The notes beneath the pieces were generated by a model that saw only the letters and a program-made list of their open reading frames with translations, was not told the origin of the DNA and ran no database searches. Positions 56,120 through 64,000 of a stretch of 64,000 nt of DNA are shown here, one piece after another. Made by a program: the position numbers and the translations under genes. The stretch is taken from the NCBI RefSeq assembly GCF_000720725.1, contig NZ_JOCQ01000044.1, positions 1-64,000 on the forward strand, written 5' to 3'. The stretch comes from Streptomyces rimosus subsp. rimosus (GTDB lineage: Bacteria; Actinomycetota; Actinomycetes; Streptomycetales; Streptomycetaceae). Position 1 is the stretch's first letter, and each line of letters begins with the position of its first letter.

Positions 56120-56794
56120 TCAGTGCCCGGTCAGGCGCCTGGCCTGGGCAAGGTGAGCGGTCAGCCGCTCCTGTATCCGTACGGTCGCCGCGTCCAGCGC
56201 CGTACGGGTGCGCCGGCCGCTGCCGTCGCCGGCCGCGAACGCGTCGCCGAAGACCACGTCCACGCGGCTGCGCAGCGGCGGTACCGCCTTTATGGCCCGG
56301 CTACGGCGCTCCGCGCTGCCCAGCACGGCCACCGGCACCACGGGGGCGCCGGAGCGCACCGCGAAGTACGCCAGCCCGGCGCGCAGCGAGGCGAAGTCGC
56401 CCTCGCCCCGGGTGCCCTCCGGGAAGATCCCCAGCACACCGTCGTTCTCCAGCACGGCCAGCGCGTCGGTGACGGCCTTGCGGTCGGTGCCGGAGCGGTC
56501 CACCTTCAGCTGGCCGATGCCGAGCAGGAAGGGGTCCAACGGGCCGACGAATGCTTCCTTCTTGATCAGGAAGTGCACCGGCCGGGGCGCGGTGCCCATC
56601 AGCATCGGGCCGTCCAGGCCGTGGGTGTGGTTGACCGCGAGGATCACCGGCCCGGTGGCCGGAACCCGCCAGGCGCCCAGCACCCGGGGCTTCCAGAGCC
56701 CGTACATCAGGCCGATGCCGATCCGCCGCCCGACCGCGGCGCCGGCCGCGCTGGGCGTCCGGTCCCCGGCCGCGGCCTGTCCGCTGCGCGTCAC
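56120..56794 (-). CDS. plsC: 1-acyl-sn-glycerol-3-phosphate acyltransferase (PlsC)
   Basis: A 224-residue acyltransferase that converts lyso-phosphatidate to phosphatidate in phospholipid synthesis. Catalytic HX4D in AVNHTHGLDGPM, glycerophosphate motif IFPEGTRGEG, and PVVPVAVLGSAERRSR; a hydrophobic stretch near the N-terminus anchors it. GTG start overlaps the cmk stop (GTGA, 56791-56794). The cmk-plsC-der order is conserved in actinobacteria. Confidence 0.92.
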   Translation of the reverse strand: MTRSGQAAAGDRTPSAAGAAVGRRIGIGLMYGLWKPRVLGAWRVPATGPVILAVNHTHGLDGPMLMGTAPRPVHFLIKKEAFVGPLDPFLLGIGQLKVDRSGTDRKAVTDALAVLENDGVLGIFPEGTRGEGDFASLRAGLAYFAVRSGAPVVPVAVLGSAERRSRAIKAVPPLRSRVDVVFGDAFAAGDGSGRRTRTALDAATVRIQERLTAHLAQARRLTGH

Positions 56795-57516
56795 CGCGCC
56801 GCCTTCGCGGCCATCGCCGCCTCGGTGAGCGTGACCACGCACTCCACGACCTGGTCCAGCGTGAGGTCGGTCGTGTCCACCTCGACCGCGTCGTCCGCCT
56901 TGGCCAGCGGCGAGGCCTTCCGGGAGGAGTCCGCCGCGTCCCGCTTGGCCAGCGCGGCCTGGGTGGCCGCCAGGTCGGCGGCGTCCTTGCCGGTCAGCTC
57001 GCCGCTGCGGCGGGCCGCGCGGGCCTCCGGCGACGCGGTGAGGAAGATCTTCAGGTCGGCGTCGGGCAGCACGGTGCTGCCGATGTCCCGGCCCTCGACC
57101 ACGATGCCGTGCGGGGCCGCGGCGGCGATCTCGCGCTGCAGCTCGGTGATGCGGGTCCGTACCTCGGGGACGGCGCTGACGGCGCTGACCGCCGAGGTGA
57201 CCTGCTGGGTACGGATCGGGCCCGCGGCGTCCAGCCCGTCCACCGTGATGGTGGGCGCGGCCGGGTCGGTACCGGAGACGATCACGGGCTTGGCCGAGGC
57301 GTCCGCCACGGCGACGGCGTCGTTCACGTCGACGCCGTTGTTCAGCATCCACCAGGTGATCGCGCGGTACTGGGCACCGGTGTCCAGGTAGCCCAGCCCG
57401 AGCCCCGCGGCGACGGCCTTGGAAGTGCTGGACTTCCCCGTGCCTGCGGGGCCGTCGATGGCGACAATCACTGCGGCCGGGGCGGTCCGGGCGGGGGTTT
57501 CCACGGTGTCGGGCAC
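56791..57516 (-). CDS. cmk: Cytidylate kinase
   Basis: A 241-residue (d)CMP kinase. P-loop AIDGPAGTGKSSTSKAVA at residues ~19-36, YLDTGAQYRAITWWML for CMP binding, VVEGRDIGSTVLPDADLKIF and the lid ASPEARAARRSGELTGK. GTG start 57516 appears right; the preceding 120 bases hold no gene. It forms an overlapping operon with plsC. Confidence 0.96.
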   Translation of the reverse strand: MPDTVETPARTAPAAVIVAIDGPAGTGKSSTSKAVAAGLGLGYLDTGAQYRAITWWMLNNGVDVNDAVAVADASAKPVIVSGTDPAAPTITVDGLDAAGPIRTQQVTSAVSAVSAVPEVRTRITELQREIAAAAPHGIVVEGRDIGSTVLPDADLKIFLTASPEARAARRSGELTGKDAADLAATQAALAKRDAADSSRKASPLAKADDAVEVDTTDLTLDQVVECVVTLTEAAMAAKAAR

Positions 57517-57635
57517 CTTCCTCGATCACGGGGCGGGACGGGGGCCGCCGCACGGGGCCCCGCACAAGGTTACTGGCAAGCAGGGGCGCCCCGTGCAGCC
57601 CGTACGCCCCTGCCCGGGAGCGCGGGCGGCCGGCC

Positions 57636-58721
57636 CTACCGCCGTATCGACCAGCCCCGCTCGCGCAGCTCCGCGGCGAGCACCGGCGCCGCCTGCGGCT
57701 CGACCATGAGCTGGATGAAGCCCGCCTGCTGGCCGGTGGCGTGCTCGATCCGTACGTCCTCGATGTTGACCGCGGCCCGGCCGGCGTCCGCGAAGATCCG
57801 GGCCAGTTCGCCTGGCTGGTCGCCGATGTGCACCGAGACGATCTCGTACGCGGCCGGTGCCGCGCCGTGCTTGCCCGGCACCCGCTCGCGGCCCGCGTTG
57901 CCGCGCAGCAGCACGTCCTCGACTCCGCGGGCGCCCGCGGCGCGCGCCTCGTCGTCGGCCGCCTCCAGCGCGCGCAGCGCCGCCACCGTGCGCTCCAGGT
58001 CGGCCGAGACCTCGCTGAGCACGTCGGCGACCGGGCCGGGGTTGGCGGAGAGGATCTCCATCCACATGCGGGGCGCGGAAGCGGCGATCCGGGTCACGTC
58101 CCGGATGCCCTGCCCGCACAGCCGTACGGCGGTCTCGTCGGCGCCCTGGAGGCGGGCGGCGACCAGGCTGGAGACCAGCTGGGGCGTGTGCGAGACCAGG
58201 GCGACGGCCCGGTCGTGCGCGTCCGCCTCCATGACGACGGGCACCGCGCGGCACAGCGCCACCAGCTCCAGGGCCAGGTTGAGCACCTCGGTGTCGCCGC
58301 CCTCGGCAGGGGTGAGGACCCAGGGCCGGCCCTCGAAGAGGTCGTCGGTCGCGGCGAGCGGCCCGGAGCGCTCCTTGCCCGCCATGGGGTGGGTGCCGAG
58401 GTACGCCGACAGGTCGCAGCCCATCGCCTCCAGCTCGCGGCGCGGGCCGCCCTTGACGCTGGCCACGTCGAGGTAGGCGCGGGCGGCGCCGCGCCGGATC
58501 GCGGCGGCCAGCGTCGGCGCGACGTGGGCGGGCGGCACGGCGGCCACGGCCAGGTCGACCGGGCCCGGCGGCTCCTCGGCCGTGCCGGCGCCGAGCGCGG
58601 CGGCGGTCTCGGCCTGCGCCGGGTCGTGATCGGCCAGGTACACCTGGATGCCGCGGGACTGCAGCGCCAGCGCGATGGAGGTGCCGATCAGGCCGGTGCC
58701 GATGACGAGCGCGGTCCTCAC
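57636..58721 (-). CDS. tyrA: Prephenate dehydrogenase TyrA with ACT domain
   Basis: A 361-residue NAD(P)-dependent enzyme of tyrosine synthesis. Rossmann GTGLIGTSIALAL at the N-terminus, the THPMAGKERSGP motif with the catalytic His, the helical dimer domain (ALVSHTPQLVSSLVAARLQG), and a C-terminal ACT domain (YEIVSVHIGDQPGELARIFA) that probably senses tyrosine. GTG start overlaps the aroH stop (GTGA, 58718-58721). Confidence 0.95.
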   Translation of the reverse strand: MRTALVIGTGLIGTSIALALQSRGIQVYLADHDPAQAETAAALGAGTAEEPPGPVDLAVAAVPPAHVAPTLAAAIRRGAARAYLDVASVKGGPRRELEAMGCDLSAYLGTHPMAGKERSGPLAATDDLFEGRPWVLTPAEGGDTEVLNLALELVALCRAVPVVMEADAHDRAVALVSHTPQLVSSLVAARLQGADETAVRLCGQGIRDVTRIAASAPRMWMEILSANPGPVADVLSEVSADLERTVAALRALEAADDEARAAGARGVEDVLLRGNAGRERVPGKHGAAPAAYEIVSVHIGDQPGELARIFADAGRAAVNIEDVRIEHATGQQAGFIQLMVEPQAAPVLAAELRERGWSIRR

Positions 58722-59080
58722 TGGGCGATGTCCTTCCGCAGGGCACCGGCGGCACCGAGGTAGACATGCGCGATCTCGGCCTTGGTGCGCCCGGTCTCGA
58801 CGTGCGCCAGGACGCGCACCACGCGCGGCATGGCGCCCGCGATCTCCAGCTCCTGCGCGCAGATCAGCGGTACGTCGGTGATGCCGAGCTGCCGGGCGGC
58901 CACCGCGGGGAAGTCGCTGTGCAGGTCGGGGGTGGCGGTGAACCACACGCTGATCAGGTCGTCCGCGACCAGGCCGTTGCGCTCCAGGACGGCGGTCAGC
59001 AGCGCGGACACCTGCTCGTGCATGTGCCCCGCTTCGTCGCGTTCCAGTTGCACGGCTCCGCGCACCGCTCGTACCGCCAC
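58718..59080 (-). CDS. aroH: Chorismate mutase, AroH class
   Basis: A 120-residue enzyme converting chorismate to prephenate; overlapping tyrA gives a direct chorismate-to-tyrosine operon. AroH signatures: AVRAVRGAVQLERDEAGHMH with the active-site Arg, then DDLISVWFTATPDLHSDFPA and VPLICAQELEIAGAMPRVVR with the catalytic Glu/Arg. GTG start. Confidence 0.95.
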   Translation of the reverse strand: MAVRAVRGAVQLERDEAGHMHEQVSALLTAVLERNGLVADDLISVWFTATPDLHSDFPAVAARQLGITDVPLICAQELEIAGAMPRVVRVLAHVETGRTKAEIAHVYLGAAGALRKDIAQ

Positions 59081-59220
59081 GTCACCGCTCCCCTGGGTTC
59101 CACCTGCGGCGATCGCCGCCGATTCCTGCGCGCAAGCCTAGCCAGATCCCGGCCCCGAGCACGAAGCCGACCGGTCCGCGAGACACGGACCGGCCGGTGG
59201 TGGAACGCGGGCGCCTGCCC

Positions 59221-59685
59221 TCAGGGCCGTCCGACGGCCCGGGGGCGCCGGGCGACGAGGTCCTGGAACGCCGGGTCCTGCGGGATCTCGCCGTCGGGCG
59301 TCAGCCGGTCCACGGCCTGCGGCAGCGCGTGCGCGAGCTGCTCCGCCGCCTCCTGGGCGCTGACGCCGTTCTCGTCCGCTATCCGCCGCAGGGTCTCGCC
59401 GGGCAGCGCCTTCTCGACCTGCTCGGGGGTGACCGGTTCGTTGGCGCCGCGGCCCACCCAGGAGTGCGCCTGCCGACCCAGCTCTCCTTGCAGGAGCTTG
59501 CCGAGCACGACCTGTATGCCGCCACGGCCGCCGGGACCGCCTCCGTGGCCGGGGCCGCCGTGCCCTCCCGGGCCGGTGCCGCCGAGCGCCCCCAGCAGCG
59601 ATCCGACGAGGCTTCCTCCCGCGCCGCCCTGGCCGCCGCCGGGCAGCCCGCCCATCAGTCTCCCGAGGTCTGGTGATCTCGTCAT
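59221..59685 (-). CDS. YidB-like DUF937-family protein
   Basis: A 154-residue protein with a Gly-rich N-terminus (GGHGGPGHGGGPGGRGG) and a YidB/DUF937-like C-terminal half (SWVGRGANEPVTPEQVEKAL, PGETLRRIADENGVSAQEAA, EQLAHALPQAVDRLTPDGEI). Function not established. It is separated from its neighbours and starts at ATG 59685. No signal peptide. Confidence 0.85.
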   Translation of the reverse strand: MTRSPDLGRLMGGLPGGGQGGAGGSLVGSLLGALGGTGPGGHGGPGHGGGPGGRGGIQVVLGKLLQGELGRQAHSWVGRGANEPVTPEQVEKALPGETLRRIADENGVSAQEAAEQLAHALPQAVDRLTPDGEIPQDPAFQDLVARRPRAVGRP

Positions 59686-59838
59686 GTCCGTGCTGCCTTT
59701 CCGCGCATTACCGGCATTACTGGCAATTTCGATGAGGACCGCGCGACGAGTGACTTCATTCCAACGTACCGACGCCCGGGGTTTCCGCCACCCGAAACCG
59801 GCTGGCGCAGACCTCTCCCACCAGCCACAATCCCCCTC

Positions 59839-60567
59839 ATGCCGACCTCCGCCGCAGACCACGCCCTGGTCACCGGCCACACCGTCTACGCGTGCGTCAT
59901 GGGCTCGCGCGCCTTCGGGCTCGCCACCGACGCCAGCGACACCGACCGGCGCGGGATCTACCTCGCGCCCACCCCGCTGTTCTGGCGCTTCGAGAAGCCG
60001 CCGACGCACGTCGAGGGGCCGCGCGAGGAGGAGTTCTCCTGGGAGCTGGAGCGGTTCTGCGAGCTGGCGCTGCGCGCCAACCCGAACATCCTGGAGTGCC
60101 TGCACTCCCCGTTCGTCGAGCACGCCGACGCCACCGGCCGCGAACTGCTCGCGCTGCGCGGCGCGTTCCTCTCCCGCGAGGTGCACCGCACCTTCACCGG
60201 CTACGCGGCCGGCCAGCGCAAGAAGCTGGAGGCGGACGTACGGCAGCACGGCGCGCCCCGCTGGAAACACGCCATGCATCTGCTGCGGCTCCTGCGGACG
60301 GCCCGCGACCTGCTGCGTACGGGCGTGCTCACGCTGGACGTCGGCGAGGCGCGCGAGGACCTCCTCGCCGTCAAACGCGGCGAGGTCCCCTGGCCCGAGG
60401 TCGAGCGCCGCATGGCCGTACTGGCCGAGCAGGCCACGGCGGCCGAGCCCGGCTCCCCGCTGCCGCCGGAGCCGGACCGCCGCCGCGTCGAGGACTTCCT
60501 GTTCCGCACCCGGCGCGCGTCAGCGCTCCGCTGCGCCGAGGCGGGCGCGCACGAGGAGGTCGTGTAG
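59839..60567 (+). CDS. RlaP-like pol-beta superfamily nucleotidyltransferase (COG3541)
   Basis: A 242-residue predicted nucleotidyltransferase: GSRAFGLATDASDTDRRGIY contains the G-S...D-x-D metal motif; a third acidic position appears as Glu (EEEFSWELERFCELAL) where its paralogue has Asp. Helical C-terminal part (KHAMHLLRLLRTARDLLRTG). COG3541 proteins include RlaP, which is linked to RNA ligases and ADP-ribosylglycohydrolases in RNA repair systems. It is convergent with its paralogue and overlaps it by 48 bases. Confidence 0.82.
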   Translation: MPTSAADHALVTGHTVYACVMGSRAFGLATDASDTDRRGIYLAPTPLFWRFEKPPTHVEGPREEEFSWELERFCELALRANPNILECLHSPFVEHADATGRELLALRGAFLSREVHRTFTGYAAGQRKKLEADVRQHGAPRWKHAMHLLRLLRTARDLLRTGVLTLDVGEAREDLLAVKRGEVPWPEVERRMAVLAEQATAAEPGSPLPPEPDRRRVEDFLFRTRRASALRCAEAGAHEEVV

Positions 60568-61323
60568 CGCGTCGTGGCCGCCGGGAGCGTCCGGCAGCGC
60601 GGAGGCGGCCTGCGCCGCGTCCAGCCGGCCGTGCAGCTCCGCCACGTCCGCCCGCAACCGCTCCGGGTCCACCAGCTCGGCGGCGGACCCGTGCTCCGCC
60701 TCGGCCTTGGCCGCGATCAGCTCCGGTACGTACGAGGGCGCCGGCATCAGCCCGGCCAACGTGGGCAGATGGGCCAGCACCTGCCCACTGCCCATCAGGT
60801 GAATGCCGGTCAGCAGCACCCGCAGCGTGTACAGCAGCGGCTTCAGCTCCCCGGTCTTCTCGAAGAGGCGCCACTGCGTGTTGGCGAAGCCCCGGTAGTG
60901 GTGGGCGTGGTGGCCGGTGAGGACCGCGGGCGCCAGCGCGACCAGTTCCTCGTGCAGCGCGCTCGTGCGCACCACCAGCGGCGAGAGCAGCTGTTCCAGC
61001 ACATAGCCGTTGCGCCGCAGCATCAGCCGCGCGAACTTGCGCAGGTCGTGGGTGACGAGGTCGACTTCGACGCCGTCCCGGTCCGCCATCCAGGAGCGGG
61101 TCTCGTCCGGCTCCCGCAGCCCGACCAGCGCGGCGGCGGGCAGCAGGTGCGCCCCGCGCAGGTCCACGTCCGAGTCGCGGGACGGGAAGCCGTACAGATG
61201 CGCGCCGGAGACCGTCGCGAAGACCAGCGGGTCGCCCTCCCCCGCCGTCACCTCACCCAGATCCAGATCGGGTAGCCCGGCCGCCCGCAGCACCGCAGCG
61301 TCCCGCCGCGTCCCGTCAGACAT
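60520..61323 (-). CDS. RlaP-like pol-beta superfamily nucleotidyltransferase (paralogue)
   Basis: A 267-residue paralogue of the gene opposite. Metal motif GAHLYGFPSRDSDVDLRGAH, third Asp in VEVDLVTHDLRKFARLMLRR, and GYVLEQLLSPLVV matching ILECLHSPFVE in its sister. C-terminal helical bundle (LKPLLYTLRVLLTGIHLMGS). Its first codons overlap the ADP-ribosylglycohydrolase stop by 8 bases, so both come from one transcript. Substrate unknown; RNA 3' ends are a guess from family context. Confidence 0.82.
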   Translation of the reverse strand: MSDGTRRDAAVLRAAGLPDLDLGEVTAGEGDPLVFATVSGAHLYGFPSRDSDVDLRGAHLLPAAALVGLREPDETRSWMADRDGVEVDLVTHDLRKFARLMLRRNGYVLEQLLSPLVVRTSALHEELVALAPAVLTGHHAHHYRGFANTQWRLFEKTGELKPLLYTLRVLLTGIHLMGSGQVLAHLPTLAGLMPAPSYVPELIAAKAEAEHGSAAELVDPERLRADVAELHGRLDAAQAASALPDAPGGHDALHDLLVRARLGAAER

Positions 61324-62332
61324 CCCACACCTTCCCCAGTGCCAGCAGCTCGTCGCGGTACTCGATACGGCCCGCCCACTCCTCGGGCCACGCCCCGGCG
61401 CCCAGGCGGGCGCCCGCGAAGGCCCCGGTGAGGCAGGCGATCGAGTCCGAGTCGCCGGACGAGCAGGCGGCGCGGCGCAGCGCGGTCAGCGGCTCGTCGG
61501 GGAAGAGCAGGAAGCACAGCAGTCCGGTGGCGAGCGCCTCTTCGGCGATCCAGCCGGCGCCGGTTGCCAGGCAGGGGTCGGGCTCCGGGTCGGGGGCGCG
61601 CAGCGCGGCGTCCAGCCGGTCCAGCACGCCGAGGCAGTCGTCCCAGCCGCGCGCGATGAAGTGCTCCGGGGACGGGTCCTGGGCGTATCGCCACAGGTCA
61701 CCCAGCCAGTCGGCCCGGTAGACCGTACGGCTCCCGACCGCGTACGAACGCAGCAGACCGCTCAGCTCCTCCGGCCGCGCGCCCTCCGCGAGCACGTGCA
61801 CGGCGTACGCGGTGAGATCGCTGGCGGCCAGCGCGGTCGGGTGCCCGTGCGTGAGCGCGGACTGGAGTTGCGCAGCACCGGAACGCTGCTCCTGGCTCAG
61901 CCCCGACACCAGCCCCACAGGAGCCACCCGCATGTTCGCGCCGCACCCCTTCGAACCGACTTGGGCGGCCTCCACCCACGGCCGCGCGGGGTCGCTGAGC
62001 AGCTGACACGCCCGGAGGCAGGTGTTGCCGGGCGCCCGGTTGTTGTCCGGCGAGCGCCACCACTCGACGAACTTCTCCCGTACGGGCGGGACCAGGTGCG
62101 CGGCGTCCAGCCGGCCGACGCCGCCCGCGCTCGCCGCAGCCTTACGCAGGGCGAGCCCGAGGGCGATCGTCATCTGCGTGTCGTCGGTCACATACGCGGG
62201 CGCCGGCAGCGCCATCTCCCGCCACGGCCCGCACTGGGCCAGGATCGCGGACACATCCAGGAACTCGGTCGGATACCCGAGCGCGTCACCGAGCGCGAGC
62301 CCGATGAGCGAACCGGTAGCGGCGGACGCCAT
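61316..62332 (-). CDS. ADP-ribosylglycohydrolase (DraG/ARH-like)
   Basis: A 338-residue enzyme expected to remove ADP-ribose from a protein or nucleic acid with two metal ions. Motifs: LIGLALGDALGYPTEF, YVTDDTQMTIALGLALRK, and SSGDSDSIACLTGAFAGARL. ATG 62332 is preferred over GTG 62344. The start codon sits directly after the U-tract of the rluB terminator, so its ribosome-binding site falls inside that hairpin. First gene of a pair with the nucleotidyltransferase. Confidence 0.9.
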   Translation of the reverse strand: MASAATGSLIGLALGDALGYPTEFLDVSAILAQCGPWREMALPAPAYVTDDTQMTIALGLALRKAAASAGGVGRLDAAHLVPPVREKFVEWWRSPDNNRAPGNTCLRACQLLSDPARPWVEAAQVGSKGCGANMRVAPVGLVSGLSQEQRSGAAQLQSALTHGHPTALAASDLTAYAVHVLAEGARPEELSGLLRSYAVGSRTVYRADWLGDLWRYAQDPSPEHFIARGWDDCLGVLDRLDAALRAPDPEPDPCLATGAGWIAEEALATGLLCFLLFPDEPLTALRRAACSSGDSDSIACLTGAFAGARLGAGAWPEEWAGRIEYRDELLALGKVWDV

Positions 62333-62339
62333 AAAAAGA

Positions 62340-62377
62340 ACCACCCCTTAATCGTCACAGTGACAATAAGAGGTGGT
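62340..62377 (-). terminator. Terminator after rluB, overlapping the ADP-ribosylglycohydrolase leader
   Basis: Arms ACCACCCCTTA (62340-62350) and TAAGAGGTGGT (62367-62377), one mismatch, with an internal GTCAC/GTGAC pairing. On the minus strand it is followed by TCTTTTT, making it a classical intrinsic terminator that ends 3 bases before the next start codon's T-tract. Confidence 0.85.
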
Positions 62378-62414
62378 CCCGCGGCCCCGCAAGGCCGGCA
62401 CCGAGCGCCGGCGC

Positions 62415-63533
62415 TTACAGATCGACCTCCCGCATCAACATCCCGACCTCGGTGTTCGTCATCCGGCGCAGCCAGCCGGACTTCTGGTCGCCCAGCGAGA
62501 TCGGCCCGAAGCTCGTCCGCACCAGCTTGTCGACCGGGAAGCCCGCCTCGGCCAGCATCCGGCGCACGATGTGCTTGCGGCCCTCGTGGAGGGTCACCTC
62601 GACCAGGTAGTTCTTGCCGGTCTGCTGCACCACGCGGAAGTGGTCGGCGCGCGCGTAGCCGTCCTCCAGCTGGATGCCGTCCTTCAGCTGCTTGCCCAGG
62701 TCGCGCGGGAGCGGGCCCTGGATCGCGGCCAGGTAGGTCTTCTTCACGCCGTAGCGCGGGTGGGTCAGCCGGTGGGCCAGCTCACCGTGGTTGGTGAGCA
62801 GGATGATGCCCTCGGTCTCGGTGTCCAGCCGGCCCACGTGGAACAGCCGCGTCTCGCGGTTGGTCACGTAGTCGCCCAGGCACTGCCGCCCGTCCGGGTC
62901 CTCCATGGTCGAGACCACACCGGCCGGCTTGTTCAGCGCGAAGAAGAGGTACGACTGCGTGGCGACCGTCAGGCCGTCCACCTTGACCTCGTCCTTCTCC
63001 GGGTCCACGCGCACGCCCTGCTCGGTGACGATCTGCCCGTTGACCTCGACGCGCGCCTGGTCGATCAGCTCCTCGCACGCCCGGCGCGAGCCCATGCCGG
63101 CCCGGGCCAGCACCTTCTGCAGGCGCTCACCCTCCTGGTCGCCGAACGTCTTCGGCGTCTTGATCTGCGGCTTGTTGTGACGCGCGCGGTTGCGCTCCTC
63201 GACCTGCGCGTCGTACTCACGCGGCCGCGCCGGAGCCTGCCCGCGGCCACGCTGCTGCGGGCCCTTGCCGCCCGGCTTGCCGCCGCCCTTCGGGCTCGTA
63301 CGGGGGCCACCCTTGGCGCCGCCGCGGGCCGCCGCGCCGCGGCCCTTGCGCTCGCCGCCGCGCTCCGGGGCGCCGCCGCCGGAACCGCCGCGGCCCGCGC
63401 CCTCGCCCACGTCGTAGCGGCGCTCCTCGGGACGGGGCCGGCCGGCGCGCTGCTGCTTCTCGTCCTTCTTGTTGCCCGCACCCCGGTAGTTGCCCCTACC
63501 GGCGTCCCTGTTGTTCCTGCCGCTGCTTCGCAT
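62415..63533 (-). CDS. rluB: RsuA/RluB-family rRNA pseudouridine synthase
   Basis: A 372-residue enzyme that makes pseudouridine in 23S or 16S rRNA. The first 120 residues are an Arg/Gly-rich, disordered, RNA-binding-like extension typical of actinobacterial members. S4 domain (ERLQKVLARAGMGSRRACEE), then the catalytic domain with the Asp in VGRLDTETEGIILLTN and the end motif EGRKHIVRRMLAEAGFPVDK. The R-x-x-x-M-x form points to RluB/RsuA. ATG 63533 shares one base with the scpB stop (TGATG). The terminator at 62340-62377 follows. Confidence 0.93.
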   Translation of the reverse strand: MRSSGRNNRDAGRGNYRGAGNKKDEKQQRAGRPRPEERRYDVGEGAGRGGSGGGAPERGGERKGRGAAARGGAKGGPRTSPKGGGKPGGKGPQQRGRGQAPARPREYDAQVEERNRARHNKPQIKTPKTFGDQEGERLQKVLARAGMGSRRACEELIDQARVEVNGQIVTEQGVRVDPEKDEVKVDGLTVATQSYLFFALNKPAGVVSTMEDPDGRQCLGDYVTNRETRLFHVGRLDTETEGIILLTNHGELAHRLTHPRYGVKKTYLAAIQGPLPRDLGKQLKDGIQLEDGYARADHFRVVQQTGKNYLVEVTLHEGRKHIVRRMLAEAGFPVDKLVRTSFGPISLGDQKSGWLRRMTNTEVGMLMREVDL

Positions 63534-64000
63534 CAATGATCCGTCTGAGAGTCGTCGCCGCTGTCGTCTACGTCGAACGACAGAACACCTTCCCGGGAGT
63601 CGCCCTCGACCGCCTCCGCCTCCGGGAGGAAGGGAGCGAGCTCCGGGAGCTCGTCCAGGCCGCGCAGGCCCATCCGCTCCAGAAAGTAGTTCGTCGTCCT
63701 GTACAGGATCGCACCTGTTTCGGGTTCCGTCCCCGTCTCCTCCACCAGACCCCGCTGGAGGAGGGTGCGCATCACGCCGTCACAGTTCACACCACGTACG
63801 GCCGAGACACGGGAACGGCTGACCGGCTGACGGTACGCGACCACGGCCAGAGTCTCCAGCGCGGCCTGCGTCAGCCGGGCCTGCTGCCCGTCCAGCACGA
63901 AGCTCTCCACGGCGTCCGCGTAGGCCGCCCGGCTGTAGAACCGCCAGCCCCCCGCCACCAGCCGAAGATCGAACCCGCGCCCCTGCCGCGTGTACTCCTC
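63533..64000 (-). CDS. scpB: Segregation and condensation protein ScpB (5' end outside window)
   Basis: The last 155 codons of ScpB, a kleisin-associated winged-helix subunit of the SMC complex. EEYTRQGRGFDLRLVAGGWR at the window edge, then the winged-helix stretch RLTQAALETLAVVAYRQPVS, VRGVNCDGVMRTLLQRGLVE, and YRTTNYFLERMGLRGLDELP. An acidic C-terminal tail follows. Overlaps the rluB start by one base, as in most actinobacteria. Confidence 0.95.
   Translation of the reverse strand, partial: EEYTRQGRGFDLRLVAGGWRFYSRAAYADAVESFVLDGQQARLTQAALETLAVVAYRQPVSRSRVSAVRGVNCDGVMRTLLQRGLVEETGTEPETGAILYRTTNYFLERMGLRGLDELPELAPFLPEAEAVEGDSREGVLSFDVDDSGDDSQTDH

Noticed and set aside
1..64000. tRNA or rRNA genes, insertion sequences or prophage genes
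   Set aside because: No cloverleaf-like sequences, transposase motifs, terminal repeats or phage structural proteins were recognised anywhere; a tRNAscan and IS search would be needed to exclude short or degenerate ones.

Overview
The window reads as a piece of the chromosome core of a Streptomyces (or very close actinobacterium). Third codon positions are almost always G or C, GTG and even TTG starts are frequent, stop-start overlaps of the GTGA/ATGA type are everywhere, and the gene set is typical of the genus: streptogrisin-type proteases, a Streptomyces subtilisin inhibitor, transglycosylase/Rpf-like secreted proteins, a SepF paralogue, an actinomycete gas-vesicle cluster and a DnaE2 operon. 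From memory, the dnaE2 ... sflA/gcdH ... der-plsC-cmk-tyrA-aroH ... rluB-scpB order matches a conserved stretch of the S. coelicolor chromosome; this was not checked by alignment. No rRNA, tRNA, CRISPR array, transposase or prophage was recognised.

Layout. 0-2 kb: the start of an iron-controlled siderophore operon (ATP-grasp ligase, then an IucA/IucC synthetase cut by the window edge) behind a near-perfect iron box. 2-4.6 kb: a secreted copper LPMO with a cell-wall sorting signal, then a divergent SRPBCC/TetR pair around a perfect palindrome. 4.6-9.5 kb: a translesion operon, dnaE2 plus an ImuB-like Y-family protein whose catalytic acids are lost, behind an SOS box. 9.7-14.5 kb: a membrane protein, a divergent SDR/TetR pair with its own operator, and htpG. 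15-22.5 kb: a protease inhibitor, an ornithine-lipid type operon (olsB-olsA-dedA), two streptogrisin-like proteases and an SPFH protein. 22.5-28 kb: a four-gene flavoenzyme cluster of the type used to scavenge organosulfur compounds, and on the other strand a tiny Cys-ending leader peptide with no obvious target gene. 28.5-35.1 kb: sflA, an acyl-CoA dehydrogenase, an MFS exporter, a PIG-V type glycosyltransferase, a PAP2 phosphatase and an I78-type peptidase-inhibitor-like protein.

35.5-40.7 kb is a complete ten-gene gas-vesicle operon in the order gvpO-A-F-G-Y-Z-J-L-S-K, almost entirely stitched together by start/stop overlaps. It is followed by a solitary cytochrome oxidase subunit I gene that overlaps, tail to tail, a WYL-domain regulator. 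43.5-51.2 kb holds three small or unrecognised genes, then a branched-chain amino acid type ABC system: the binding protein and an MTB12-like lipoprotein on one strand, and on the other a membrane protein, a triple LivH-LivM-LivG fusion and LivF. 51.2-54.5 kb has two Rpf/transglycosylase-like secreted proteins and two unrecognised conserved genes.

54.6-64 kb is housekeeping on the minus strand (scpB, rluB, aroH, tyrA, cmk, plsC, der). It is interrupted by an accessory-looking module: two paralogous pol-beta-type nucleotidyltransferases (RlaP-like) arranged tail to tail and an ADP-ribosylglycohydrolase. Families like these are associated with RNA repair in other bacteria, which makes this block, together with the asymmetric Liv ABC transporter and the orphan Cys leader, the most promising material for follow-up.
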